This document shows positions 34,598 to 44,033 of a stretch of DNA of 63,331 nucleotides, piece by piece. Made by a program: the position numbers and the translations under genes. The notes below the pieces were generated by a model. That model did not search any database. It was not told the DNA's origin and saw only the letters and a program-made list of their open reading frames with translations. Origin of the DNA: an uncultured Prevotellaceae bacterium (GTDB taxonomy: Bacteria; Bacteroidota; Bacteroidia; Bacteroidales; Bacteroidaceae); NCBI GenBank assembly GCA_900321425.1, contig ONWA01000013.1:1-63331 (forward strand), given 5' to 3'. The first letter of the stretch is position 1, and every line of letters begins with the position of its first letter.

Positions 34598-36385
34598 TTA
34601 TTTGATGACTACAGAGTAGGGAAGACGTGCCTGCAGACGGTTGCGCTTGGTGTTCTTCTTCATCTCCATGACAGGGGTATAAAGATCACCTAAGAGACTA
34701 CGGAGTTCGGCATCTAGGTAACTACCCTTGTTTTCTGATGGCAGGAACTGATCTATCCAACTGTCGGGAGCAGGGTAGGTAGCCGTATGGTATTCGTCCA
34801 ACTTCGCCAGCTCAGCAGCTTTCTTCACGGCGTCGTTCAGACTTCCCAACTTGTCTACTAACTTAATCTTCACGGCATCTTTCGCCAGCCATACGCGACC
34901 TTGTGCAATCTCGTGTACGTCCTCACGCTTCATCTTACGTCCTTCGGCTACTATATCAAGGAAGGTGGTATATCCGCGGTCAACGTATGTCTGTAGGAAA
35001 CGGATCTCCTCACTATTCTCTTTTGAGAGAACCAGATTCTCTGCGAAATCCGTATATTTGTTGGTCTTGATACCATCGAAGGTAATACCCAACTTATCTG
35101 TTGCCAACTCGCTATAATTAGGCACCAAACCGAAGATACCAATACTTCCAGTGATGGTTGTTGGTTCAGCAAATATATAGTTGGCAGGCGCACTGATCAT
35201 ATATCCTCCTGAAGCAGCCAGACCGCCCATAGAGACGACCACAGGTTTCTTCGTCTTCAGTTGTTTGATGGCGTGCCAGATATTCTCTGATGCAACTGCA
35301 CTGCCGCCAGGAGAGTTTACACGGATAACGACTGCTTTGATGTCATCATCCTTAGCCAACTCGTTGAGATCATCAACAGTGGTCTTACCTACGATATTAT
35401 GTCCTGATGGCATCATCGATGCGATATCGTCAACAATTTCACCATAGGCATAGTAGATAGCAATCTTTTCTCCGTCATCATCCTTCTTGGCCTTCACGTT
35501 CTTCATGTCTGCCAGTGTTAATTGATTGATGTCATCGTCCTTATCCAGTTTCAGACGAGCTTTGATTTCGTCTTTGATCTGCTCAGGATACATGATCTTG
35601 TCAATCAACCTTGCTTTCACATAGTCTGCAGGGTTGGCGATAGAGATGATACTGTCGTTAGCCAACTGATTGAGTTGCGCTGCACTGACCTTTCTGCTCT
35701 CTGAGATATCCTTCAACCAATAGTCCCAGATACCTTGAGAGTATGCCAACCGCTGTTCACGGTCGTTGTCGCTCATGCTGCTTTGTGTCATGCGTTCAAC
35801 GGCACTCTTGTATTTACCTACGCGGACAGCTTGGTAGCGTACACCAATCTTGTCAAAAAGACCTTTCAGGTATTCTGACTTGCCACCGATACCTCTGAAG
35901 TCTACCATACCCGTTTTGTTCAGGTAGATTTTGTCTGCTACCGATGCCACATAATAGGCTCCCTGCAGATACTGGTCGCTGTAGGCAACAACCCATTTCC
36001 CGCTCTTCTTGAAATCTTTCAAGGCATCGCGAAGCTGTTGGGCTGTGGCAGGAGAGTCAAATTCAGTGACACCACCTTCAAGATAGATTCCCTTGATGTC
36101 GTCATTGTTTTTGGCTTTCTCAATAGCAGCGAGCAAGTCATCTAACCCCATCATGTCCATCTCGCCCTTACTCAGTATGGCAGCAAAAGGATTCTCTTCC
36201 TCTGTCCGTTCCTGGATGACTCCATTTAATTGCAAAACAAATACGGAATTGTCTTTTACTTTTGTAGCTCCTGATTCAGAAGCAATCATTCCCACCAACG
36301 ATATGGCAAACAGAATGCCCATCAACATGAATAATGCTACGATACCCGTGATGGTTGCGAATACGTATTTAATAAAATCCTTCAT
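34598..36385 (-). CDS. sppA: Signal peptide peptidase SppA (67K type)
   Basis: Inner-membrane serine protease that degrades leftover signal peptides. The 595-residue double-domain form has one N-terminal transmembrane helix (about residues 12-35), the catalytic Lys in the first domain (RVGKYKSAVERMT, about residue 200) and the nucleophile Ser in the second domain (GGLAASGGYMISAPA, about 392). The active site is formed between the two tandem domains. It is the first gene of the sppA-lpxK-punA-thiL run. Confidence 0.94.
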   Translation of the reverse strand: MKDFIKYVFATITGIVALFMLMGILFAISLVGMIASESGATKVKDNSVFVLQLNGVIQERTEEENPFAAILSKGEMDMMGLDDLLAAIEKAKNNDDIKGIYLEGGVTEFDSPATAQQLRDALKDFKKSGKWVVAYSDQYLQGAYYVASVADKIYLNKTGMVDFRGIGGKSEYLKGLFDKIGVRYQAVRVGKYKSAVERMTQSSMSDNDREQRLAYSQGIWDYWLKDISESRKVSAAQLNQLANDSIISIANPADYVKARLIDKIMYPEQIKDEIKARLKLDKDDDINQLTLADMKNVKAKKDDDGEKIAIYYAYGEIVDDIASMMPSGHNIVGKTTVDDLNELAKDDDIKAVVIRVNSPGGSAVASENIWHAIKQLKTKKPVVVSMGGLAASGGYMISAPANYIFAEPTTITGSIGIFGLVPNYSELATDKLGITFDGIKTNKYTDFAENLVLSKENSEEIRFLQTYVDRGYTTFLDIVAEGRKMKREDVHEIAQGRVWLAKDAVKIKLVDKLGSLNDAVKKAAELAKLDEYHTATYPAPDSWIDQFLPSENKGSYLDAELRSLLGDLYTPVMEMKKNTKRNRLQARLPYSVVIK

Positions 36386-36431
36386 ATGTGTAATTTTTAA
36401 TAATAATTTTGCAAGTAGTCAAATGACATGG

Positions 36432-36439
36432 CAAAGATA
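36432..36439 (-). promoter_or_regulatory. -7 box of sppA
   Basis: TATCTTTG on the - strand, 46 bases before the sppA ATG. No clear TTTG at -33. Confidence 0.6.
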
Positions 36440-36582
36440 ATCATTTTTTCTCAATGTGATGTGTTTTCTCGTTTATAATTTTGGTCTTTTTGGAAAAATA
36501 TTCCTCTTTTATATATAATAAGGTGTGATTGGTATGGCGAATACGTATTCTGACGACAAAAATGACGAGCTCGTGCCAATGT

Positions 36583-36614
36583 GTCAGTTTTGTCATTTTG
36601 GCATGATTTTGCCA
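36583..36614 (+). promoter_or_regulatory. Candidate groESL promoter/operator with TGTCA and GGCA elements
   Basis: Two TGTCA copies (36583-36587 and 36592-36596) are followed by TTTTGGCATGATTTTGCC; GG at 36601-36602 and GC at 36612-36613 resemble -24/-12 elements but are one base closer than usual. The GC lies 39 bases before the groES ATG, as in clpB (40). TTGGCA and TGCCAA also form an inverted repeat. The only TAnnTTTG nearby is at 36476-36483, 168 bases upstream. Confidence 0.4.
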
Positions 36615-36651
36615 ATAAGGTCAACAAACGATTTTTAATATTCAAAAAACT

Positions 36652-36927
36652 ATGATGAAAATTAAACCATTAGCAGATCGTGTGTTGGTAGTGCCAGCAC
36701 CTGCAGAAGAGAAAATCGGTGGAATTATTATTCCTGATACGGCAAAGGAGAAGCCTTTGCATGGTAAGATTGTGGCTACAGGCAAAGGAACCAAGGATGA
36801 GGAGATGATTCTCAAAGAGGGTGACGAGGTCTTGTATGGCAAGTATTCTGGTACTGAGCTGGAGTTCGAGGGCGAGAAATATCTGATGATGCGTCAGAGT
36901 GATGTGCTCGCTGTCATTGAGAAGTAA
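36652..36927 (+). CDS. groES: Co-chaperonin GroES
   Basis: Heptameric lid of the GroEL folding chamber. The 91-residue protein has the core [27 protein letters not shown], where [11 protein letters not shown] is the mobile loop, and the roof motif [15 protein letters not shown] 36652 and ATG 36655 are consecutive, so the true start is one or the other. groEL starts 37 bp after the stop. Confidence 0.97.
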   Translation: MMKIKPLADRVLVVPAPAEEKIGGIIIPDTAKEKPLHGKIVATGKGTKDEEMILKEGDEVLYGKYSGTELEFEGEKYLMMRQSDVLAVIEK

Positions 36928-36958
36928 TAATTGAAGAATTGAAAGATTGAAAAATTAA

Positions 36959-38596
<1,638 letters not shown>

Positions 38597-38623
38597 AATT
38601 GCAATCTTCACTTGACAAATAGA

Positions 38624-38654
38624 GGGGGTAGGTCTTCGGGCTTACCCCCATTTT
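38624..38654 (+). terminator. Terminator of groESL
   Basis: GGGGGTA and TACCCCC arms (38624-38630, 38643-38649) around GGTCTTCGGGCT, followed by ATTTT. Confidence 0.75.
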
Positions 38655-38697
38655 CGTACGCTTTTGATTTATGTCAAGGAAAAATTTTCCCTAACAC

Positions 38698-38728
38698 TTT
38701 GAAACTCACGGAATTCTACTTATCTTTG
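38698..38728 (+). promoter_or_regulatory. Promoter of the candidate small RNA
   Basis: TTTG (38698-38701), a 19-bp spacer and TATCTTTG (38721-38728), a textbook Bacteroidota promoter with no ORF following it within 100 bases. Confidence 0.8.
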
Positions 38729-38732
38729 CAAC

Positions 38733-38830
38733 CAGAAAAGAAAATATTTTTGATTTGTTTTAGTAGATTAGTTTTTAAGTAGTTTGTTTTTAGTGATTGG
38801 CTGTCGTGATGACAGCCAATACTTTTTTTT
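38733..38830 (+). ncRNA. Candidate small RNA of about 98 nt
   Basis: Bounded by the promoter at 38698-38728 and a strong intrinsic terminator. The terminator stem ATTGGCTGTC/GACAGCCAAT (38796-38805, 38811-38820) is perfect over 10 bp with a 5-nt GTGAT loop, extended by three more pairs around a bulged G (AGT/ACT), and is followed by eight T (38823-38830). The body is an A/U-rich, apparently unpaired segment with GTTTTTAAGTAGTTTG-like repeats; it has no start codon with a plausible frame. It ends only 7 bases before the -33 element of the AmgK-RapZ gene, which has its own promoter. The 5' end is estimated from the -7 box. Confidence 0.55.
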
Positions 38831-38836
38831 ATATCT

Positions 38837-38868
38837 TTTGGTTTTTTGCCAACTTCTTTGTACCTTTG
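38837..38868 (+). promoter_or_regulatory. Promoter of the AmgK-RapZ fusion gene
   Basis: TTTG (38837-38840), a 20-bp spacer and TACCTTTG (38861-38868); the -7 box ends 8 bases before the ATG. Confidence 0.75.
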
Positions 38869-38876
38869 CTGACGGT

Positions 38877-40412
38877 ATGCAGAAACTTTTGGATCTATAT
38901 CGGTCATGGAGCGGTTCTGAGCCGCTTGGCGTTGAACGCTTGCCAGGTGCAGGTAGTAATCGTGAATATTATCGTTTTACGTGTGCGGATGGTAAGACAG
39001 TCATTGGTGCCATTGGTACCAGTCGTGATGAGAATCATGCCTTTATTTATCTGACACGTCATTTTGAGCAGTGTCAGTTGTCTGTTCCTAAGGTATTAGC
39101 CGTAAGCGATGACGAGCTTCGTTATCTGCAAACAGACTTAGGGCGCGTTTCGCTCTTTGATGCGATAGCCGGAGGTCGTGAGGCTGGCGGTCGCTATACG
39201 TTGAAGGAGCAGACATTACTGAAACGTACCATCCGTGAGTTGCCGAAGTTCCAGATCAAGGGAGCGCAAGGCCTTGACTTCTCTCACTGTTACCCACAGC
39301 CTGAGTTCGATGTGAACAGTGTGCTCTTTGACCTGAACTATTTCAAATATTGTTTTCTGAAGGCTACGGAGATAGACTTCCACGAACTGAAGTTGGAGGC
39401 CGATTTTAGATTATTTGCCAAGGATCTGACATCAGAGAAGGGAGATTTCTTCCTCTATCGTGACTTCCAGGCTCGTAATGTGATGCTGGATGAAGAGGAT
39501 AAGCCCTATTTCATCGATTACCAAGGGGGTAGGCGAGGGCCTTTCTATTACGACTTGGCTTCTTTCTTGTGGCAGGCATCCGCCAAGTATCCCCATAAAC
39601 TGCGTAGGGATCTGGTGGCTGAGTATTATGATTCCCTTAAACAGTATATCGAGGTGCCTCCTGTCCGCCATTTTGTCAACCGCCTGAGTCTTTTCGTACT
39701 TTTCCGTACCATTCAGGTATTGGGCGCCTATGGCTTTCGTGGCTATTTCGAGCAGAAGAAGCATTTCATTGATTCCATCCCTCCAGCCATTCAGAACCTG
39801 CGTGAGTTGTTGGAGTTGAATTGTTTTGGCTATCCTTACCTGATGGATATACTGAGGAAACTCACGCTGTTACCACAGTTTGCGCGGATCGAACAGACTG
39901 CGCTCAGTCGTGCCGATGGTTATAAGATCACAGAAGCCAATCCGTATAAGGCACACCCTCAGGACGGTCCAGCCACCTTCTCTAAGTTCGATGGCGCTGG
40001 TCCGTTGGTGGTCAGGGTGTTCAGTTTCTCCTTCCGCAAAGGTATTCCAGAGGATGAGAGTGGTAATGGTGGCGGCTATGTGTTCGACTGTCGTAGTACC
40101 CATAACCCTGGACGCTATGAACCTTATAAGAAACTGACGGGTTTGGACGAGCCTGTGATCCGTTTCTTGGAAGACGATGGTGAGATTCTGACTTTCCTAG
40201 ATAATGTATATCGGTTGGCCGATGCCCATGTGCGCCGATATATCCAACGTGGTTTTACTTCGCTGATGTTTTCCTTCGGCTGTACGGGTGGACAGCATCG
40301 TTCTGTTTATTCTGCGCAACACTTGGCAGAACACATTCATGAAAGGTTTGGTGTCGAGGTTCGCATCTGCCATAGAGAACAGAATATCACACAGGTATTG
40401 CCGGCAAAATAA
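38877..40412 (+). CDS. Fusion of AmgK-like sugar kinase and RapZ C-terminal domain
   Basis: A 511-residue protein. The N-terminal about 330 residues are an aminoglycoside-phosphotransferase-fold kinase of the AmgK type (anomeric kinase for N-acetylmuramate and N-acetylglucosamine in cell-wall recycling): LPGAGSNREYYRF (nucleotide loop), catalytic LYRDFQARNVM (about 195), metal-binding FIDYQGG (about 211). The last about 140 residues (from LVVRVFSFSFRKGIP, about residue 377) match the RapZ C-terminal domain, with YVFDCRSTHNPG, TGLDEPV and FGCTGGQHRSVYSAQHLAEH. In E. coli this domain binds glucosamine-6-phosphate and small RNAs. The RapZ N-terminal ATPase is absent. The start ATG is placed at 38877; the longer frame start at 38784 lies inside the upstream terminator region. 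Confidence 0.88.
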   Translation: MQKLLDLYRSWSGSEPLGVERLPGAGSNREYYRFTCADGKTVIGAIGTSRDENHAFIYLTRHFEQCQLSVPKVLAVSDDELRYLQTDLGRVSLFDAIAGGREAGGRYTLKEQTLLKRTIRELPKFQIKGAQGLDFSHCYPQPEFDVNSVLFDLNYFKYCFLKATEIDFHELKLEADFRLFAKDLTSEKGDFFLYRDFQARNVMLDEEDKPYFIDYQGGRRGPFYYDLASFLWQASAKYPHKLRRDLVAEYYDSLKQYIEVPPVRHFVNRLSLFVLFRTIQVLGAYGFRGYFEQKKHFIDSIPPAIQNLRELLELNCFGYPYLMDILRKLTLLPQFARIEQTALSRADGYKITEANPYKAHPQDGPATFSKFDGAGPLVVRVFSFSFRKGIPEDESGNGGGYVFDCRSTHNPGRYEPYKKLTGLDEPVIRFLEDDGEILTFLDNVYRLADAHVRRYIQRGFTSLMFSFGCTGGQHRSVYSAQHLAEHIHERFGVEVRICHREQNITQVLPAK

Positions 40413-40467
40413 GTTTTATTTGAGATAACAGGGCGCAATGTCCTGATAGTCAATATCGTTATATCAG

Positions 40468-40507
40468 TCCCTAAAAATTTCAGCAAATTTTTAGGGATTT
40501 TTTTTCG
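40468..40507 (+). terminator. Terminator of the AmgK-RapZ gene
   Basis: A 13-bp perfect stem TCCCTAAAAATTT/AAATTTTTAGGGA (40468-40480, 40485-40497) with a CAGC loop, followed by a run of eight T. Confidence 0.9.
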
Positions 40508-40527
40508 TTGTTTCTGGATAATTTTAT

Positions 40528-40535
40528 TATCTTTG
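40528..40535 (+). promoter_or_regulatory. -7 box of nrdDG
   Basis: TATCTTTG, about 118 bases before the nrdD ATG; the expected start point is about 40540, right before the twin palindromes. Confidence 0.6.
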
Positions 40536-40544
40536 CATCCGATT

Positions 40545-40612
40545 AAAGTTGACCAAAACGGGAAACTTTTTCAAACTGAAAAACAAAAAAGTTGTCCAAA
40601 ACGGAAAACTTT
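40545..40612 (+). repeat. Twin 25-bp palindromic repeats in the nrdD leader
   Basis: Copies at 40545-40569 and 40588-40612 are identical at 23 of 25 positions. Each has dyad symmetry AAAGTT-N2-CC-N5-GG-N2-AACTTT; the copies differ only at positions 8 and 18, and in copy 2 these also pair. Centres are 43 bp apart (about four helical turns). This does not look like the NrdR box. Both copies lie immediately downstream of the predicted transcription start. Confidence 0.85.
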
Positions 40613-40653
40613 CAGCGCAAAAAGAATAAGTAAATTGAATATATTTGGAAACG

Positions 40654-42750
40654 ATGGAAATTAAAAACTTTACCATTACTAAACGTGACGGGACGAAGGA
40701 CAACTTCTCGTTAGACAAGATTATGAATGCCATTGTGAAGGCATTCGAGAGTGTTAATCAACCAAGTGACCTTGCTACCATTTCAAGGATTCTCAGTCAT
40801 CTGGATATGCATGATGACATCAAAGTGGAGGATATCCAGAACCAGGTTGAGGAGGCTTTGATGCGTGAGGGTTTCTATAAGGTGGCCAAGTCGTTTATGC
40901 TGTATCGTCAGCAGCACACTGAGGATCGCGAGACCTTGGCGAAGTTGCAGTTTTTGTCAGACTATATGGAGTCGGCCAACGCAGCTACCAGTTCAAAATT
41001 TGATGCCAATGCCAATGTGGAGCACAAGAATATCGCTACCCTGATTGGCGAGCTTCCCAAGTCGAACTTCATCCGCCTGAACCGTCGTTTGCTGACTGAG
41101 CGTATCAAGAAGATGTACGGCAAGGAATTGGCTGATAAGTATATCGACCTGTTGACACACCACTTTATATATAAGAACGACGAGACCTCGTTGGCCAACT
41201 ATTGTGCGTCGATTACCATGTATCCTTGGTTGATTGGTGGTACAACCAGTATTGGTGGTAACTCTACCGCTCCTACCAACCTGAAGTCGTTTGCTGGCGG
41301 TTTCATCAATATGGTGTTCATGGTGAGCTCTATGCTGGCAGGTGCCTGTGCCACTCCTGAGTTCTTGATGTACATGAACTATTTCATTGGTAAGGAGTAT
41401 GGACTGGATTACTATAAGCGTGCCGATGAGCAGGCCGACCTCTCTTTGAAAAAGCGTACCATCGATAAGATTATCACTGACTATTTCGAGCAGATCGTCT
41501 ACTCGTTGAATCAGCCTACTGGTGCACGCAACTATCAGGCAGTGTTCTGGAATGTGGCTTACTATGACCGTTACTATTTTGAGAGTATCTTCGGCGACTT
41601 CTACTTCCCCGATGGGTCCAAGCCCGACTGGGAGGGCCTCTCCTGGTTGCAGAAGCGTTTCATGAAGTGGTTCAACAAAGAGCGCACCAAGACCCTGTTG
41701 ACGTTCCCTGTTGAGACCATGGCACTGCTGACCGATGGCAATGGTGAGTGCAAGGACAAGGAGTGGGGTGAGTTCACTGCCGAGATGTATGCTGAGGGTC
41801 ACTCTTTCTTCACCTATATGAGTGATAATGCCGATTCGCTCAGCTCTTGCTGCCGTCTGCGTAATGAGATCACTGACAATGGATTCAGCTATACACTGGG
41901 TGCTGGTGGCGTGTCTACTGGTTCCAAGAGTGTGCTGACCATCAATCTGAACCGTTGTGTCCAGTATGCCGTCAACCATCAGATGGATTATCTGACCTAT
42001 CTTGGCGAGATCATCGACCTGTGTCATAAGGTACAGTTGGCCTACAATGAGAACCTGAAGGACCTGCAGTCACATGGTATGCTGCCTTTGTTCGATGCCG
42101 GTTATATCAATATCAACCGTCAGTACCTGACCATTGGTATCAACGGCTTGGTAGAGGCTGCTGAGTTCATGGGCTTGAAGATTACACCTAACGACGATTA
42201 TTTGCACTTTGTTCAGGGTATCCTCGGCCTGATTGAGCAGTACAATAAGCAGTACCGCAGTAAGGATGTGATGTTCAACTGCGAGATGATTCCTGCCGAG
42301 AATGTGGGTGTGAAGCATGCGAAGTGGGACCGTGAGGACGGCTACCTCGTGCCACGCGACTGCTACAACAGCTATTTCTACGTAGTCGAGGACGACTCTC
42401 TGACCATTATTGATAAGTTCAAGCTGCATGGCGCTCCCTATATCGAGCACCTGACAGGTGGTTCGGCTCTCCACATGAACCTCGAAGAGCACCTGAGCAA
42501 ACAACAGTATATGCAGTTGCTGAAGGTGGCAGCACAGGAGGGATGTAACTATTTCACGTTCAATATCCCCAATACCGTCTGCAACGAGTGTGGCACTATC
42601 GACAAGCGTTATCTGCATGAGTGTCCTCACTGCCACTCGAAGAATGTGGATTACATGACTCGTATCATCGGCTACCTGAAGCGTGTGAGCAACTTCTCAC
42701 AGGCTCGTCAGGAGGAGGCTTCACGTCGTTACTATGCCCACGCAAAGTAA
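40654..42750 (+). CDS. nrdD: Anaerobic ribonucleoside-triphosphate reductase (class III)
   Basis: Glycyl-radical enzyme that makes deoxynucleotides without oxygen. The 698-residue protein has an N-terminal ATP-cone (from FTITKRDGTKDNFSLDKIMNAIV), the 10-stranded barrel, the zinc cysteines CNEC and CPHC (about residues 648-666) and the radical glycine in RIIGYLKR (Gly673). ATG 40654 is preferred over the TTG nine bases upstream. The leader of about 115 bases holds two 25-bp palindromes. nrdG begins at the first base after the stop. Confidence 0.97.
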   Translation: MEIKNFTITKRDGTKDNFSLDKIMNAIVKAFESVNQPSDLATISRILSHLDMHDDIKVEDIQNQVEEALMREGFYKVAKSFMLYRQQHTEDRETLAKLQFLSDYMESANAATSSKFDANANVEHKNIATLIGELPKSNFIRLNRRLLTERIKKMYGKELADKYIDLLTHHFIYKNDETSLANYCASITMYPWLIGGTTSIGGNSTAPTNLKSFAGGFINMVFMVSSMLAGACATPEFLMYMNYFIGKEYGLDYYKRADEQADLSLKKRTIDKIITDYFEQIVYSLNQPTGARNYQAVFWNVAYYDRYYFESIFGDFYFPDGSKPDWEGLSWLQKRFMKWFNKERTKTLLTFPVETMALLTDGNGECKDKEWGEFTAEMYAEGHSFFTYMSDNADSLSSCCRLRNEITDNGFSYTLGAGGVSTGSKSVLTINLNRCVQYAVNHQMDYLTYLGEIIDLCHKVQLAYNENLKDLQSHGMLPLFDAGYININRQYLTIGINGLVEAAEFMGLKITPNDDYLHFVQGILGLIEQYNKQYRSKDVMFNCEMIPAENVGVKHAKWDREDGYLVPRDCYNSYFYVVEDDSLTIIDKFKLHGAPYIEHLTGGSALHMNLEEHLSKQQYMQLLKVAAQEGCNYFTFNIPNTVCNECGTIDKRYLHECPHCHSKNVDYMTRIIGYLKRVSNFSQARQEEASRRYYAHAK

Positions 42751-43221
42751 ATGATGCTTAAATATGTCAATACGGGTATTGTGTTCCAGGAGATACCCGA
42801 TGAGGTGACACTGGCGATGAATATCTCCAATTGTCCCTGCCACTGCCCTGGATGCCACAGCCATTATCTTTGGGAAGACATTGGTCTTCCCTTAGATACG
42901 AACACTATCGACAATTTCGTACAGAAGTATGGGCAGGAGATTACGTGTTTCGCCTTTATGGGTGGCGATGGCGATCCCAAGGGAGTGAATATGCTTGCAC
43001 AGTATATCCACGAGGAATATCCCCAGTATCGTGTGGCTTGGTATAGTGGACGTATCCGTGTCCCTTCGGTAGTCAATAAGACTGACTTTGATTATATCAA
43101 GATCGGTCCTTATATCCGTCATCTGGGTCCCTTGAAGCAGTCTACCACCAATCAGCGTATGTACCGTCAGACGTCCGATGGCACCTTCGAGGATATCACT
43201 TCTCGTTTCTGGAAGAAATAA
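42751..43221 (+). CDS. nrdG: Anaerobic ribonucleotide reductase activating protein
   Basis: Radical-SAM enzyme that abstracts hydrogen from NrdD to make the glycyl radical. The 156 residues contain the CxxxCxxC cluster motif as CPCHCPGC (about residue 28) and GGDGDPKG (SAM-binding Gly-rich segment). It directly abuts nrdD, so it is cotranscribed with it; ATG 42751 and ATG 42754 are consecutive. Confidence 0.95.
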   Translation: MMLKYVNTGIVFQEIPDEVTLAMNISNCPCHCPGCHSHYLWEDIGLPLDTNTIDNFVQKYGQEITCFAFMGGDGDPKGVNMLAQYIHEEYPQYRVAWYSGRIRVPSVVNKTDFDYIKIGPYIRHLGPLKQSTTNQRMYRQTSDGTFEDITSRFWKK

Positions 43222-43231
43222 TCAGTTAGGA

Positions 43232-43263
43232 TTTGGCCTTTTAGTCATTTAATCGTACCTTTG
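43232..43263 (+). promoter_or_regulatory. Promoter of murU-like gene
   Basis: TTTG (43232-43235), a 20-bp spacer and TACCTTTG (43256-43263); the -7 box ends 5 bases before the GTG start, so the transcript should be leaderless. Confidence 0.78.
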
Positions 43264-43268
43264 CAGTC

Positions 43269-44003
43269 GTGAAACAAGCGATGATTTTTGCCGCAGGGCT
43301 CGGCACCCGTTTGAAGCCCATTACTGACACGATGCCGAAGGCGTTGGTGCCTGTCTCTGGTCAGCCGCTGTTATGGCATGTGATCATGAAGCTCAAGGCA
43401 GCGGGCTATGAGCGTATCGTTGTTAATGTCCACCATTTTGCCAACCAGATTGTCGACTATCTGCGTCAGCAGGATCATTTCGGCTTGGATATTCGTATCA
43501 GCGACGAGACCGACCTGTTGCGCGAGACGGGTGGCGGCATCAAGAAGGCGCTGCCGCTCTTCGACCCCTCATCGCCCATCCTTATTCATAATGTGGATAT
43601 TCTCAGCAACCTCGACCTCAAGGACTTGTGTGCTTTGTCCACACCGCCTGACGCCCTGTTGGTGGTGAGCAGTCGGAAGACTAAGCGTTACCTGCTGTTC
43701 GACGACGAATACCTGTTGGATGGATGGACGAATATCGAGACGGGCGAGGTGCGCAGTCCTTATCCGCAGTTGGACCCTTCCGACCTTCGTCGCCTGGCTT
43801 TCAGTGGCATCCATGTGCTCTATCCGCGTGTGTTCCCCCTGTTGGCCGAAATGCCTGAGCGTTTCAGCATCATCGACTTCTATCTGAAGTACTGCCATCA
43901 GTATGCTTTCATGGGCTATGCCCCCAAGGACTTGAGTCTGATGGATGTCGGCAAGCTCGATACGCTTCATGAGGCCGACGAGTTTGTTCAGAATCACCCA
44001 TAA
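43269..44003 (+). CDS. murU: MurU-like nucleotidyltransferase
   Basis: A 244-residue NTP transferase likely to be N-acetylmuramate-1-phosphate uridylyltransferase, the partner of AmgK in the peptidoglycan recycling shortcut. It begins MKQAMIFAAGLGTRLKPITDTMPKALVPVSGQPLL (the AAGxGTRLxPxTxxxPKxL signature), with NVDILS (metal-binding Asp, about residue 109), FSGIHVLYPRVF and the C-terminal DVGKLDTL. The substrate is inferred from similarity to MurU and from the AmgK-RapZ gene 4 kb upstream (separated by nrdDG). Start is GTG 43269. guaA follows 30 bp later. Confidence 0.82.
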   Translation: MKQAMIFAAGLGTRLKPITDTMPKALVPVSGQPLLWHVIMKLKAAGYERIVVNVHHFANQIVDYLRQQDHFGLDIRISDETDLLRETGGGIKKALPLFDPSSPILIHNVDILSNLDLKDLCALSTPPDALLVVSSRKTKRYLLFDDEYLLDGWTNIETGEVRSPYPQLDPSDLRRLAFSGIHVLYPRVFPLLAEMPERFSIIDFYLKYCHQYAFMGYAPKDLSLMDVGKLDTLHEADEFVQNHP

Positions 44004-44033
44004 ACATTTGATGAATTCTCAATACAAAACAAT

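Noticed and set aside
36476-36483. TAATTTTG as the groES promoter
   Set aside because: It is 168 bases before the start, while a promoter-like element lies at the distance seen also for clpB; it may still contribute.
38784-38876. N-terminal extension of the AmgK-RapZ gene from an upstream ATG
   Set aside because: The extension covers the terminator hairpin of the candidate small RNA and the gene's own promoter, and the kinase fold starts after ATG 38877.
40545-40612. NrdR box in front of nrdD
   Set aside because: The palindromes do not match the NrdR consensus in length or core sequence.
40993-42027. A 344-codon open frame on the - strand inside nrdD
   Set aside because: It is the antisense shadow of a strongly supported gene; no promoter, no recognisable domain, composition follows nrdD codon periodicity.
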